A stretch of 64,000 nucleotides of DNA from Pseudoalteromonas luteoviolacea H33-S (GTDB lineage Bacteria; Pseudomonadota; Gammaproteobacteria; Enterobacterales; Alteromonadaceae). The stretch spans positions 21,320 to 85,319 of the forward strand of contig NZ_AUXY01000060.1 in the NCBI RefSeq assembly GCF_001625695.1. Reading direction: 5' to 3'. The notes beneath the pieces were generated by a model that was not told where the DNA came from, ran no database searches, and was given only the letters and a program-made list of their open reading frames with translations. A program made the position numbers and the translations under genes. Every line of letters begins with the position of its first letter. Positions within the stretch are counted from its first letter, which is position 1. This document shows, one piece after another, positions 46,549 to 56,717 of the stretch.

Positions 46549-47643
46549 GTGAGCGACTTATTATCACAAGACGAAATCGATGCGCTACTCCATGGTGTTG
46601 ATGAAGTCGAAGAAGATGAAGTATCCACAGGAGAAGATGGCGAGGATGCTAATGCCTTGCAATATGACTTTTCCTCACAAGACCGAATCGTTCGGGGTCG
46701 AATGCCGACTCTGGAGATTGTTAATGAGCGATTTGCGAGGCACATGCGGATCAGCTTATTCAATATGATGAGACGTACAGCTGAAGTATCCATCAACGGG
46801 GTTCAAATGCTCAAGTTCGGTGAATATATTCATACCCTGTTTGTTCCAACCAGCCTCAACATGGTGCGATTTCGCCCTCTGAAAGGCACGGGTTTGATCA
46901 CCATGGAAGCCAGATTAGTGTTCATTTTAGTTGATAACTTTTTTGGTGGCGATGGTCGTTATCATGCCAAAATTGAAGGGCGAGAATTTACACCTACAGA
47001 GCGACGAATTGTGCAGATGCTGCTCAAGATAATCTTTGAAGATTATAAAGAGGCTTGGGCACCCGTCATGGATGTCTCATTTGAATATTTAGACTCTGAA
47101 GTCAACCCTGCCATGGCGAATATAGTGTCGCCGACGGAAGTCGTCGTAATTAGTTCTTTTCATATCGAATTAGATGGTGGTGGTGGTGATTTTCATATCT
47201 CATTGCCATATTCTATGTTGGAACCTATTCGTGAATTACTTGATGCGGGTGTTCAATCAGATACAGAAGATACTGATCTGCGTTGGAGTAAGGCATTGCG
47301 TGATGAAATCATGGATGTTGAAGTTGAGATGTCGACACAGCTATTGGAAGTTGACTTGTCGCTACAGCAAATTATGGAGTTAAAAACTGGTGATATTATA
47401 CCAGTAGAGATGCCTGAACATATAACGGTGTTTGTTGAAGAGTTACCAACATTTAGGGCTAAAATGGGTCGCTCCAGAGACAACGTTGCGTTACAGATTA
47501 GTGAAAAAATTAAACGTCCTGAATCTGTGAAGTCTGAGCTGCATGTCTTTACCAAAGGTGGTAAAAAGCTCGATTCAGATGCAGAGTTAGCGGAATTAGA
47601 AGAAGATCTGCACCTGTCTGAAGGTGTGGACCTTGACTGGTGA
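46549..47643 (+). CDS. fliM: Flagellar motor switch protein FliM
   Basis: 364 residues from a GTG at 46549. The N-terminal CheY-P binding peptide is SDLLSQDEIDALLHGVDE; the middle domain holds IHTLFVPTSLNMVRFRPLKG, and the C-terminal SpoA domain pairs with FliN (IPVEMPEHITVFVEELPTF). The C-ring switch component. Confidence 0.95.
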   Translation: MSDLLSQDEIDALLHGVDEVEEDEVSTGEDGEDANALQYDFSSQDRIVRGRMPTLEIVNERFARHMRISLFNMMRRTAEVSINGVQMLKFGEYIHTLFVPTSLNMVRFRPLKGTGLITMEARLVFILVDNFFGGDGRYHAKIEGREFTPTERRIVQMLLKIIFEDYKEAWAPVMDVSFEYLDSEVNPAMANIVSPTEVVVISSFHIELDGGGGDFHISLPYSMLEPIRELLDAGVQSDTEDTDLRWSKALRDEIMDVEVEMSTQLLEVDLSLQQIMELKTGDIIPVEMPEHITVFVEELPTFRAKMGRSRDNVALQISEKIKRPESVKSELHVFTKGGKKLDSDAELAELEEDLHLSEGVDLDW

Positions 47644-47668
47644 TCAAGTTTTTTAAGGTAGTAAGTGC

Positions 47669-48064
47669 ATGAGTGATGATCAAGATACTATGGATGAATG
47701 GGCGGCAGCGCTTGCAGAAGCAGAAGATGTCGATCAGGGCAGTGCAGAGGTCGCTGAATTAGAAGAGCTTGAAGAGAGCAATGCCAACCTAAGTGCAGAC
47801 GAAAAAAGAAAATTAGATACGATATTAGACATTCCAGTGACTATCTCAATGGAAGTGGGTCGTTCTAAAATAAATATTCGCAATTTATTACAGTTAAACC
47901 AAGGCTCTGTTGTTGAGTTAGATAGGGTTGCTGGTGAGCCGTTAGATGTACTAGTTAACGGTACATTGATAGCACACGGAGAAGTGGTTGTTGTAAACGA
48001 CAAGTTTGGTATCAGATTAACAGATGTGATAAGCCAAGTAGAGCGAATTAAAAAGCTTAGGTAA
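47669..48064 (+). CDS. fliN: Flagellar motor switch protein FliN
   Basis: 131 residues. Acidic N-terminal segment, then a SpoA domain: ILDIPVTISMEVGRSKINIR, VVELDRVAGEPLDVLVNGTL and VVVNDKFGIRLTDVISQVER. Lower part of the C-ring and docking site for FliH. Confidence 0.95.
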   Translation: MSDDQDTMDEWAAALAEAEDVDQGSAEVAELEELEESNANLSADEKRKLDTILDIPVTISMEVGRSKINIRNLLQLNQGSVVELDRVAGEPLDVLVNGTLIAHGEVVVVNDKFGIRLTDVISQVERIKKLR

Positions 48065-48075
48065 ACGCGCTAACA

Positions 48076-48447
48076 ATGACTTGGATAATGTTTGCAAATG
48101 TGGCTGCGGCAACGCAGTCTTCAGGGCCTAATTTAGATATAGTAACAGTGATTTTGTCGTTGCTATCAATTGTGGCCTTGATAATTGGGTTAGCGTGGTT
48201 GGTAAAACGGGTTAATCCAAACGTAGGTAATAATCAGGACTTTAAAGTGGTCCGGAGTTTACCTCTAGGGACGCGAGAGAGGCTTCTCGTTATCGAAATT
48301 GATGACAAACAGCACCTGCTCGGTGTAACTCCTCAAAATATTAATTATTTATATCAGTTAGAAACCCCCTTAGATGAAAGTCAAACGGCACCTTTTGTAA
48401 AAGAGCTGAGTCGTTTTATGAATCAACCCACAACAAAAACAAAGTGA
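48076..48447 (+). CDS. fliO: Flagellar biosynthetic protein FliO
   Basis: 123 residues. One membrane segment ([20 protein letters not shown], about residues 22-41) and a cytoplasmic tail with [20 protein letters not shown], the FliO signature. It assists assembly of the FliP ring. GTGA overlap with fliP. Confidence 0.9.
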   Translation: MTWIMFANVAAATQSSGPNLDIVTVILSLLSIVALIIGLAWLVKRVNPNVGNNQDFKVVRSLPLGTRERLLVIEIDDKQHLLGVTPQNINYLYQLETPLDESQTAPFVKELSRFMNQPTTKTK

Positions 48448-49196
48448 GTATCATGCTTCGATTCCTGATCCTGTGTGGATTAATTTTCTTCTTTCCTCAA
48501 GTGAGCGCTAATGATGGTATTGAAGCGCTGAGTGTGACGACAAATCCTGATGGTTCACAAGAATATTCGGTGACACTACAAGTGTTAGCCATCATGACTG
48601 CGTTCAGTTTTATCCCTGCAGCGCTCATCATGATGACCTCGTTTACACGGATCATTGTCGTATTGGCGATTTTACGTCAAGCGATAGGCTTACAGCAGTC
48701 GCCGTCTAATCAAATCTTGGTCGGCATGTCATTATTTTTGACTTTTTTCATTATGGCGCCCATTTTTAGTAAAATTTATGATGAGGCTGTGCAGCCATAT
48801 ATAAATGAAGAAATGACGTCTGTGCAAGCACTACATGCGGCTAAAGAGCCTATGAAAGCATTTATGTTATCTCAGACTAGAATTAAAGACTTAGAAACCT
48901 TTGCTAAAATTGCAGGTTATGACAAATTAGATAGTCCAGAAGATACGCCGTTTGTTGTCATTATACCTGCTTTTGTAACCAGTGAATTACAAACCGCCTT
49001 TATCATCGGGTTTATGTTTTTCATTCCTTTTTTGATTGTTGATTTAGTGGTGGCCAGTGTCTTGATGGCGATGGGTATGATGATGTTATCTCCTATGATA
49101 GTGTCATTACCGTTTAAAATAATGTTGTTTGTTTTGGTCGATGGTTGGTCATTGGTCATGGGCACATTAGCGCGAAGTTTTGGCTTGGGAGCATAG
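48444..49196 (+). CDS. fliP: Flagellar export gate protein FliP
   Basis: 250 residues if the overlapping GTG at 48444 is used; the ATG at 48453 is equally possible. A cleavable signal peptide ([15 protein letters not shown]) precedes the mature part; [40 protein letters not shown] and [20 protein letters not shown] are family segments. Forms the core export channel with FliQ and FliR. Confidence 0.95.
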   Translation: MSIMLRFLILCGLIFFFPQVSANDGIEALSVTTNPDGSQEYSVTLQVLAIMTAFSFIPAALIMMTSFTRIIVVLAILRQAIGLQQSPSNQILVGMSLFLTFFIMAPIFSKIYDEAVQPYINEEMTSVQALHAAKEPMKAFMLSQTRIKDLETFAKIAGYDKLDSPEDTPFVVIIPAFVTSELQTAFIIGFMFFIPFLIVDLVVASVLMAMGMMMLSPMIVSLPFKIMLFVLVDGWSLVMGTLARSFGLGA

Positions 49197-49197
49197 A

Positions 49198-49467
49198 ATG
49201 GAACCTGAAGTATTCGTTGATATTTTAAGTGATTCGTTATTTGTAGTAATTAAACTTGTTTCGGCTATTGTGGTACCTGGCTTGATAATTGGTTTAATTG
49301 TTTCTGTTTTTCAGGCTGCAACGTCAATCAACGAACAAACTTTAAGCTTTCTCCCAAAACTTATTATTACGCTTGTTGCGCTTATTGCTGGTGGTCATTG
49401 GATGACGCAAGAGCTTATGGACTTTTTTAAATTAATGGTCATGCGGATCCCTGAGATAGCAGGCTAG
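49198..49467 (+). CDS. fliQ: Flagellar export gate protein FliQ
   Basis: 89 residues from the ATG at 49198 (MEPEVFVDILSDSLFVVIKL), one base after the fliP stop; this gives the normal FliQ length. Two membrane helices around LVSAIVVPGLIIGLIVSVFQ and LPKLIITLVALIAGGHWM, joined by ATSINEQTLSF. Confidence 0.95.
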   Translation: MEPEVFVDILSDSLFVVIKLVSAIVVPGLIIGLIVSVFQAATSINEQTLSFLPKLIITLVALIAGGHWMTQELMDFFKLMVMRIPEIAG

Positions 49468-49468
49468 C

Positions 49469-50248
49469 ATGGAGTTTTTATTTTCAGATCTCATGCAGGG
49501 GTTAAGTGATTACATAATTCCTTTTATCCGTATTAGCTCTATGATAATGGTAATGGCAGGTCTGGGAGCGCAGAGTGTGTCAAAGCGCATCAAAATTTGC
49601 CTTGCTATGGTTGTAACACTAGCCGTCGCACCTTCTATTCCGCAGTCGCAGTTTACGAACTTGTTTTCATTTCAGATGATCTTGGTTGTCATTCAAGAAA
49701 TGATAATAGGTGTTGCTATTGGATTCGCATCTCTCCTTTTATTAAATACATTTATTCTTGCAGGTCAGGTTCTGGCGATGCAAACAGGTTTAGGTTTCGC
49801 TTCAGTTGTTGACCCATCGAATGGACTGAGTGTGCCAGCCGTGGGTCAATTTTATTTAATTTTAGCAACGCTGCTATTTTTTGTATTTAATGGCCATCTA
49901 ATGATGATTCAAATGATTGTGTTCAGTTTCCAATCATGGCCGATAGGAGGGAATTGGTGGCATGTTGATAATTATTACGAGATCGCGACATGGGGCTCGT
50001 GGCTATTTGCTACGGCCTTATCCCTGTCATTGGCCCCTTTGACTGCTATGCTCGTGATCAGTTTGGCTTTTGGTATCATGACACGTGCAGCACCACAGAT
50101 GAATATCTTCTCAGTAGGTTTTGCATTTACTTTAGTTGCTGGTTTGATGATTATCTGGGCTACTTTAGGTAATTTTACAATGCAGTATGAATTTCAGTGG
50201 TTAAAGATGACTGAATTGATGTGCAATTTAATTGGTTGCACCGTTTAG
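49469..50248 (+). CDS. fliR: Flagellar export gate protein FliR
   Basis: 259 residues, about six hydrophobic segments, for example ILVVIQEMIIGVAIGFASLL and LILATLLFFVFNGHLMMIQM. The segment LAMQTGLGFASVVDPSNGLS is typical of FliR. One base separates it from the fliQ stop. Confidence 0.95.
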   Translation: MEFLFSDLMQGLSDYIIPFIRISSMIMVMAGLGAQSVSKRIKICLAMVVTLAVAPSIPQSQFTNLFSFQMILVVIQEMIIGVAIGFASLLLLNTFILAGQVLAMQTGLGFASVVDPSNGLSVPAVGQFYLILATLLFFVFNGHLMMIQMIVFSFQSWPIGGNWWHVDNYYEIATWGSWLFATALSLSLAPLTAMLVISLAFGIMTRAAPQMNIFSVGFAFTLVAGLMIIWATLGNFTMQYEFQWLKMTELMCNLIGCTV

Positions 50249-50257
50249 GAGGCTGGG

Positions 50258-51388
50258 ATGGCAGAAGATTCAGGTCAAGAACGTACCGAAGAGCCCACCG
50301 CGAAAAAAATTAGTGATGCAAGAAGCAAGGGACAGGTGGCCCGATCAAAAGAACTCGGTACGACATTTGTACTCATTTTTTCAGCTATAGCGCTTATCCT
50401 GTATGGGGCCGATATCGCAAAAGGCCTCTATAATATTATGGGGCGTATGCTGACACTCAATCGCAATGAGACTTACGATACGACAAAAATGTTCTCTGTT
50501 TGGGGGGATGCTTTTTCAGAGTTGTTTTTTCCTATGTCAATGTTTGTACTGATTATTGCGGTTGCCGGTGTCATAGGTAATACCTTATTGGGCGGTTTTA
50601 ACTTTAGTTGGCAAGCAGCAGCGCCAAAGGCAAGTAAGATGTCTCCATTAAAGGGTATAAAACGTATGTTTGGCCCACAAGCTGCAATAGAATTGCTTAA
50701 ATCTGTTTTAAAGTTTGTATTGGTTGCTGGCTTTGCAATATTATTTATTACTTGGTTATTTTATGACATTTTACACCTAAGTATTGAGTCGGCCCCTAAC
50801 AATGTACTGCATTCTTTGCAAATATTGGGCTGGTTATTTTTAGCTCTTAGCTGCACCATGATTATTATTTCTGCAATTGATGCGCCTTATCAAAGCTACA
50901 CTCATCACAAGCAATTAAAAATGACACTGCAAGAAGTAAAAGACGAATATAAAAATTCTGAAGGTGATCCACAGATAAAAGCACGTATCAGAAGAACACA
51001 AAGAGAAATGTCGCAACGGCGTATGATGCAAGATGTCCCTGATGCGGACGTAGTAGTCACAAACCCAACCCATTACTCTGTTGCTTTGAAATATGATACC
51101 GAAAAAGCAGGAGCACCAATGGTCATTGCAAAAGGTGTGGACGAGCTAGCCATGCAAATAAGAAAAGTTGCTAAAGGTAATGAGGTACCTATTGTTGAGT
51201 CCCCAGTGTTGACACGCTCTTTGTATCATACAACAGAAGTAGGTGACCAAATTCCAGATCAACTATTTACCGCAGTCGCGCAAGTACTTGCATATGTTTT
51301 CCAATTGAAAAAGTTCAACAAGGGTCGAGGCAGAAAACCCACAAAGTTGAGTAAAGATTTGCCCATTCCTGATAGCCTTAAACACTAA
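50258..51388 (+). CDS. flhB: Flagellar export switch protein FlhB
   Basis: 376 residues. Starts SGQERTEEPTAKKISDARSK, four membrane segments, and the self-cleaving cytoplasmic motif VVVTNPTHYSVALKYDTEKA (NPTH). Cleavage with FliK switches export from rod/hook to filament proteins. Last gene of the fliK operon. Confidence 0.96.
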   Translation: MAEDSGQERTEEPTAKKISDARSKGQVARSKELGTTFVLIFSAIALILYGADIAKGLYNIMGRMLTLNRNETYDTTKMFSVWGDAFSELFFPMSMFVLIIAVAGVIGNTLLGGFNFSWQAAAPKASKMSPLKGIKRMFGPQAAIELLKSVLKFVLVAGFAILFITWLFYDILHLSIESAPNNVLHSLQILGWLFLALSCTMIIISAIDAPYQSYTHHKQLKMTLQEVKDEYKNSEGDPQIKARIRRTQREMSQRRMMQDVPDADVVVTNPTHYSVALKYDTEKAGAPMVIAKGVDELAMQIRKVAKGNEVPIVESPVLTRSLYHTTEVGDQIPDQLFTAVAQVLAYVFQLKKFNKGRGRKPTKLSKDLPIPDSLKH

Positions 51389-51392
51389 TAGT

Positions 51393-51408
51393 TGGAACGA
51401 AGCTTGCT
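51393..51408 (+). promoter_or_regulatory. Sigma-54 promoter of flhA operon
   Basis: TGGAACGAAGCTTGCT differs from TGGCACG-N4-TTGCW at one position. It lies 38 bases before the flhA ATG and starts 4 bases after the flhB stop. Confidence 0.88.
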
Positions 51409-51446
51409 TTAATTAATCTGCGTCAATAAATTGAAGTTGATAAGTT

Positions 51447-53546
51447 ATGGATTTTAAAGCGGTTTTACAACAAATTAATCGAGACAAAAAAGACTATGCG
51501 AAGGGGATCGGTACGCCTTTGCTTGTTCTTGCTGCATTAGGCATGGTTATTTTGCCCATGCCGCCGTTTTTATTAGATATCTTATTTTCATTTAATATTG
51601 CACTGGCACTAGTTGTGCTCTTGGTAACTGTTTACACCATGAAGCCACTTGAATTTGGTATGTTCCCCGCAGTGCTTTTAATTGCGACAATCATGAGACT
51701 TGCTTTGAATGTTGCCAGTACTCGGGTTGTACTTCTGGAAGGTCACAATGGCGGAGATGCCGCTGGTAAAGTAATTGAAGCGTTTGGATCCGTTGTAATT
51801 GGTGGTAACTATGCTGTTGGTTTAGTTGTATTCCTTATCTTAATTATCATTAATTTTGTTGTAATCACCAAGGGTGCGGGCCGTATCTCGGAAGTTTCCG
51901 CACGTTTTACCTTAGATGCTATGCCTGGTAAGCAAATGGCTATCGATGCTGATTTGAATGCTGGATTTATTTCTGCAGAAGATGCGCGTACTCGCCGTGA
52001 TGAAGTGACTAGAGAAGCTGACTTCTATGGTTCTATGGATGGTGCGAGTAAATTTGTAAAAGGCGACGCCATTGCTGGCATTGTTATTTTGGCTATCAAT
52101 ATAATCGGTGGCTTATTTGTTGGCATGGTACAACACGACTTAACTTTTTCTCGCGCCATGGAAGTTTACACACTCTTAACCATTGGTGATGGCCTAGTAG
52201 CCCAGCTTCCTTCGCTATTATTATCAATTGGTACCGCGATTGTTGTGACGCGTCAAAATGAATCCCATAACATGGGGGAGCAGGTAACCCAACAATTAGG
52301 CAATGAAAAATCTTTATATATCGCCGCTGGTATCCTAATTGTCATGGGATTAGTACCAGGCATGCCACATGTCGCTTTTTTAGGTTTGGGTTCTTTGATA
52401 GGTGGTCTAGCTTACTATTCAAAACGTCATAAAGCGCAAGTTGCAGCACAAGAAGCGGAGCAAGAAGCCAAAGGGACTCAGGTTGCTAATAAACAACAAG
52501 ATCAAAAAGAGCTTGGGTGGGATGACGTCCAGCCTGTTGACGTAATCGGCTTAGAAGTTGGTTATCGTCTGATCCCACTTGTTGATCAGGCACAAGGTGG
52601 TGAGTTATTAAGCCGTATAAAGGGCGTGCGTAAAAAGTTATCACAAGAGCTTGGGTTTCTTGTTCCTCCTGTTCATATTCGCGATAACTTAGAATTAGAC
52701 CCTAATGCATACAAGATAACACTTATGGGCGTAGGCTCTGGTGATGGTGAATTAAAACATGGCGATGAGTTAGCAATTAATCCAGGTCAAGTCTTTGGTC
52801 CTATTCAAGGTGTGGCGACAAAAGATCCTGCTTTTGGCTTGGAAGCTGTGTGGATCAAACCTGACCAAAAAGATGAGGCGCACTCTTTAGGTTACACTGT
52901 GGTGGATGCTGCAACGGTTGTTGCCACACATATAAGTCAATTACTGACAAATAACGCATCTTTATTGCTTGGTCATGAAGAAGTACAAAACTTATTAGAT
53001 ATGTTAGCAAAGAGCCACCCTCGATTGGTGGAAGGTTTAGTGCCAGACATTTTACCTCTAACAACCATTGTAAAAGTGCTGCAAAACTTATTAAACGAAG
53101 GCGTCGCAATTCGAGATATGAGATCAATTGTACAAACCCTTGTTGAATACGGTCCAAGAAGCCAAGACCCAGATGTATTGACGGCAGCAGTGCGTATATC
53201 ACTAAGAAGATTAATCGTTCAAGATGCCGTTGGAAATGCAGATGAGATACCTGTCATAACATTGGCGCCCGAGTTGGAACAGATGTTGCATCAGTCACTT
53301 CAGAACGCAGGTGATGAGGGGGCAGGCATAGAGCCGGGTCTTGCAGAGCGACTTCAAGGTTCATTGAGAGAAGCGCATCAAACGCAAGAAATGCTAGGCG
53401 AGCCGTCCATCTTATTAACCTCAGGTATGTTAAGAAGTGTTTTATCTCGATTTGTTAAACATACTATCCCTGGTTTAAGAGTGATGTCTTATCAGGAAGT
53501 ACCAGACGAAAGACAAATCAAGATCATTAGCTCTGTTGGGCAATAA
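51447..53546 (+). CDS. flhA: Flagellar export gate protein FlhA
   Basis: 699 residues. Eight membrane segments in the first about 330 residues, with the FHIPEP-type region represented by GAGRISEVSARFTLDAMPGK (QMAIDADLNAG follows), then the cytoplasmic ring domain from about 370 (VIGLEVGYRLIPLVDQAQGG, LVPDILPLTTIVKVLQNLLN). Export gate powered by proton motive force. Leads the flhAFG-fliA-che operon. Confidence 0.96.
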   Translation: MDFKAVLQQINRDKKDYAKGIGTPLLVLAALGMVILPMPPFLLDILFSFNIALALVVLLVTVYTMKPLEFGMFPAVLLIATIMRLALNVASTRVVLLEGHNGGDAAGKVIEAFGSVVIGGNYAVGLVVFLILIIINFVVITKGAGRISEVSARFTLDAMPGKQMAIDADLNAGFISAEDARTRRDEVTREADFYGSMDGASKFVKGDAIAGIVILAINIIGGLFVGMVQHDLTFSRAMEVYTLLTIGDGLVAQLPSLLLSIGTAIVVTRQNESHNMGEQVTQQLGNEKSLYIAAGILIVMGLVPGMPHVAFLGLGSLIGGLAYYSKRHKAQVAAQEAEQEAKGTQVANKQQDQKELGWDDVQPVDVIGLEVGYRLIPLVDQAQGGELLSRIKGVRKKLSQELGFLVPPVHIRDNLELDPNAYKITLMGVGSGDGELKHGDELAINPGQVFGPIQGVATKDPAFGLEAVWIKPDQKDEAHSLGYTVVDAATVVATHISQLLTNNASLLLGHEEVQNLLDMLAKSHPRLVEGLVPDILPLTTIVKVLQNLLNEGVAIRDMRSIVQTLVEYGPRSQDPDVLTAAVRISLRRLIVQDAVGNADEIPVITLAPELEQMLHQSLQNAGDEGAGIEPGLAERLQGSLREAHQTQEMLGEPSILLTSGMLRSVLSRFVKHTIPGLRVMSYQEVPDERQIKIISSVGQ

Positions 53547-53568
53547 TAGAGGAACGAGGTGCTGAGTC

Positions 53569-55080
53569 ATGAAGATTAAAAGATTTTTTGCAAAAGATAT
53601 GCGTACAGCTTTGAAAGAAGTAAAAGATGAACTGGGCGCAGATGCCGTAATTATGTCAAACAAAAAATTGGCAGATGGTGTAGAAATTGTTGCAGCGATT
53701 GACAATGACCGAGTGGCACCTCAGCCGCAAGCCGCTGCGCCTGAGGCTCGTCCTGAAATGGCCTCGGCAGCAACGATGCAAAAACCGACGTATAGTCAAC
53801 CTGCAAGAGTTGTTAAGCCTCAAACACGTCGCCCTCAAGCACAACAACCCCAAGCACAAGTTGCTGACAGCTTAGAAGCACTTTTGGAGCGACAAGCACC
53901 AAAACCTCGCTCACCTGAGCTGGCCTCAATGTTTTCTCAATCAGGCATTGATACTGGCGACCTATTTCAACCGAAGACCGAGCAGCAACCTACGTTTAAT
54001 GATGCACACTCTTCTTCGTCACAGACTGCACGTTCTCGCTCTGTGAAGCATGCTGAACCAATTACGTCTGATTGGGACTTTGGCGATGAGTTAGACTCAG
54101 AGCTTGAAAGTCAGCCAGTAGCCAGCAGTGCTAATAATGCTTCTCAAGATGAAATGAGCTCTATGCGTGATGAGATGAATGCTATCCGCCAGTTATTAGA
54201 ATACCAGCTATCGGGTCTGATGAAGCAAGAAATGGATCGTCGAGACCCAACAAGAGCGTGTTTAGTCGATCGATTACAAGGCATGGGTATTAGTGCTGAT
54301 GTGGCTGAACAAATGGCATGTTTTATACCCGATGACGTGTCTCGAAAAGAGGCATGGAATGCATTGCTAAATATGGTTGTAAATCAGATGCATACCACTA
54401 ATAATGACATTCTACGTCAAGGCGGTGTTTATGCTATGGTAGGGCCAACTGGCGTAGGTAAAACGACTACAGTTGCAAAATTAGCTGCGCTAGGTGCACA
54501 AAAATACGGTGCAGACAAGGTCGCGTTAATCACAACAGATACTTATAGAATTGGTGCTTACGAGCAGTTAGCAACTTATGGTAGAATTATTGGCTGTCCG
54601 GTTAAGCAAGTTAAAGATGCAAATGAGTTAGCAGAAGTTCTTTATCATTTGCGAAATAAGCGTCTAGTATTAATAGATACAGCAGGCATGAGTCAAAGAG
54701 ACTTGCGTTTGACGGAGCAGCTAAATACATTGATGCGTAGCTCACGAGTTGATATTCGAAGTTATTTAGTGTTAAGTGCAACTTCGCAAATGCATGTTTT
54801 ACAAGAAACTGTTAACCACTTTAAAAAAGTTAATTTGAGCGGTTGCATTTTTACAAAACTTGATGAATGTCTAAGTTTAGGTGAGATTATTAGCATAGCG
54901 ATTCAAAATCGCTTACCAATAGGGTATCTTACCAACGGACAGCGAGTGCCAGAAGACATTCGCGTAGCAAATGCTCAAAAATTAGTTAAAAAGGCTGAGC
55001 AGTTGTATTTAAAAAGAACAAAAGCACAACATTCACGACGTGAAGCAGTGGCGTCCCAGACAGTAGGAATGTATGATTAA
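53569..55080 (+). CDS. flhF: Polar flagellum placement GTPase FlhF
   Basis: 503 residues. N-terminal B-domain (KIKRFFAKDMRTALKEVKDE), a Pro/Gln-rich linker (about 60-190), helical N-domain and SRP-type G-domain: G1 MVGPTGVGKTTTVAKLAALG, ITTDTYRIGAYEQLATYGRI, DTAGMSQRDLRL, FTKLDECLSLGEI. Places the flagellum at the pole. Overlaps flhG by 8 bases. Confidence 0.95.
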   Translation: MKIKRFFAKDMRTALKEVKDELGADAVIMSNKKLADGVEIVAAIDNDRVAPQPQAAAPEARPEMASAATMQKPTYSQPARVVKPQTRRPQAQQPQAQVADSLEALLERQAPKPRSPELASMFSQSGIDTGDLFQPKTEQQPTFNDAHSSSSQTARSRSVKHAEPITSDWDFGDELDSELESQPVASSANNASQDEMSSMRDEMNAIRQLLEYQLSGLMKQEMDRRDPTRACLVDRLQGMGISADVAEQMACFIPDDVSRKEAWNALLNMVVNQMHTTNNDILRQGGVYAMVGPTGVGKTTTVAKLAALGAQKYGADKVALITTDTYRIGAYEQLATYGRIIGCPVKQVKDANELAEVLYHLRNKRLVLIDTAGMSQRDLRLTEQLNTLMRSSRVDIRSYLVLSATSQMHVLQETVNHFKKVNLSGCIFTKLDECLSLGEIISIAIQNRLPIGYLTNGQRVPEDIRVANAQKLVKKAEQLYLKRTKAQHSRREAVASQTVGMYD

Positions 55081-55933
55081 TACAGTTTTAGATCAAGCAA
55101 GTGGCCTGCGTAAAATGAATCAAAAAAGTAACCACGGAGTAAAAGTAATAGCAGTAACTGGTGGTAAAGGAGGAGTCGGTAAGACCAATGTTTCATTAAA
55201 TACTGCAATTGCGTTAGGACAACAGGGCCATAGAGTATTAGTTTTAGATGCTGACCTTGGATTAGCAAATTGTGATGTAATGCTAGGGTTACGTGTTGAG
55301 CGTAATTTATCTCATGTGCTATCTGGCGAATGTGAACTTGATGAGATTTTAGTAGAGGGTCCAGCCGGAATCAGAATTGTGCCAGCTACATCAGGCTCAC
55401 AAAACATGGTTGAACTGAGCCCTGCAGAACATGCTGGCCTAATTAGAGCGTTTAGCGAGCTGAGTAATGATTTTGACGTTTTAATCGTTGATACAGCTGC
55501 AGGCATATCAGATATGGTTTTGAGCTTTTCTAGAGCCGCTCAAGACGTGATGGTCGTGGTTTGTGATGAACCAACATCTATTACCGATGCATATGCACTG
55601 ATTAAAGTTCTTAGCAGAGAACATGGCGTGTACAAATTTAAGATTGTCGCGAATATGGTTAGAAGCCTGCGTGAAGGTCAGGAATTATTTGCGAAGTTGT
55701 CCAAAGTAACCGATCGATTTTTAGATGTTGCGCTAGAGCTAGTCGCGACAATTCCTTTCGATGAAAATATGCGAAAGTCATCTCGCCGTCAAAAAACCAT
55801 TGTTGAACTCTACCCTAACTCTCCTGCCGCAGTCGCTTTTAGAGGGTTAGCAAGTAAAGCTGTGAAGTGGCCAGTGCCTCATCAGCCCTCAGGTCATTTA
55901 GAGTTTTTCATTGAGCAGTTAGTTAACGGATAA
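55073..55933 (+). CDS. flhG: Flagellar number regulator FlhG (FleN), MinD-like ATPase
   Basis: 286 residues. Deviant Walker A VTGGKGGVGKTNVSLNTAIA, switch LVLDADLGLANCDVMLG, and DVLIVDTAAGISDMVLSF; N-terminal DQASGLRKMNQ is the FlhF-activating DQAxxLR motif. Limits the number of flagella and restrains FlrA/FleQ in related bacteria. Confidence 0.95.
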   Translation: MINTVLDQASGLRKMNQKSNHGVKVIAVTGGKGGVGKTNVSLNTAIALGQQGHRVLVLDADLGLANCDVMLGLRVERNLSHVLSGECELDEILVEGPAGIRIVPATSGSQNMVELSPAEHAGLIRAFSELSNDFDVLIVDTAAGISDMVLSFSRAAQDVMVVVCDEPTSITDAYALIKVLSREHGVYKFKIVANMVRSLREGQELFAKLSKVTDRFLDVALELVATIPFDENMRKSSRRQKTIVELYPNSPAAVAFRGLASKAVKWPVPHQPSGHLEFFIEQLVNG

Positions 55934-55935
55934 TT

Positions 55936-56670
55936 ATGGCTACACCGGTCAATCGAATGGCGGGATATCAAACTGCAGACCATCTAAATAAGGTGGTCGA
56001 GCGTCATACACCTTTAGTCAAAAAAGTGGCTTGTCATTTACTTGCAAGGCTTCCTGCAAGTGTTCAGCTCGATGATCTCATTCAATCTGGAATGATAGGT
56101 TTGATTGAGGCAACGAAAAATTTTGATGCAAGTAAAGGGGCAAGCTTTGAAACCTTCGCTGGTATTCGAATTCGAGGTGCCATGTTAGACGAGATACGCC
56201 GTGGTGACTGGGCCCCGCGCTCAGTTCATAAAAATAGTCGCATGGTTGCAGAGGCGATTGCTGAGCTAGAAACAGCCTTAGGTCGTGAGCCTAAAGACAC
56301 TGAAATCGCTGAAAAACTTGATATTCCCTTAGATGAGTACCATCATATTTTACATGACGTGAATGCAAGTAAAATTATTGGCATTGAAGACCTAGGTGTC
56401 GACCAAGACGTAATTTCACCTGCAGGCAGTGATTTAGCGCTAGACAAACCATTCAATAACGTTAAGAATGAGCGCTTTAATGAGTCGTTAGTAGAAGCAA
56501 TAAAAACTTTACCTGAGCGAGATGCAATGGTTTTGTCTTTGTACTACAACGATGAAATGAATTTAAAAGAGATTGGCCAAATCTTAGATGTGAGCGAGTC
56601 TCGAGTGAGTCAGATTCACGGTCAGGCAATGATTAAACTCAGAGCCAAGATAAATGACTGGATCAATTAG
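55936..56670 (+). CDS. fliA: RNA polymerase sigma factor FliA (sigma-28)
   Basis: 244 residues. Region 2 LDDLIQSGMIGLIEATKNFD, FAGIRIRGAMLDEIRRGDWA, region 3 EAIAELETALGREPKDTEIA and region 4 HTH LKEIGQILDVSESRVSQIHG. Directs late genes (flagellin, motor, receptors) once FlgM is exported. Starts 2 bases after flhG. Confidence 0.95.
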   Translation: MATPVNRMAGYQTADHLNKVVERHTPLVKKVACHLLARLPASVQLDDLIQSGMIGLIEATKNFDASKGASFETFAGIRIRGAMLDEIRRGDWAPRSVHKNSRMVAEAIAELETALGREPKDTEIAEKLDIPLDEYHHILHDVNASKIIGIEDLGVDQDVISPAGSDLALDKPFNNVKNERFNESLVEAIKTLPERDAMVLSLYYNDEMNLKEIGQILDVSESRVSQIHGQAMIKLRAKINDWIN

Positions 56671-56717
56671 AGTACATTTTAATATTTTTTTAGGTTCAAA
56701 CCTCACCGGAGGAAGTT

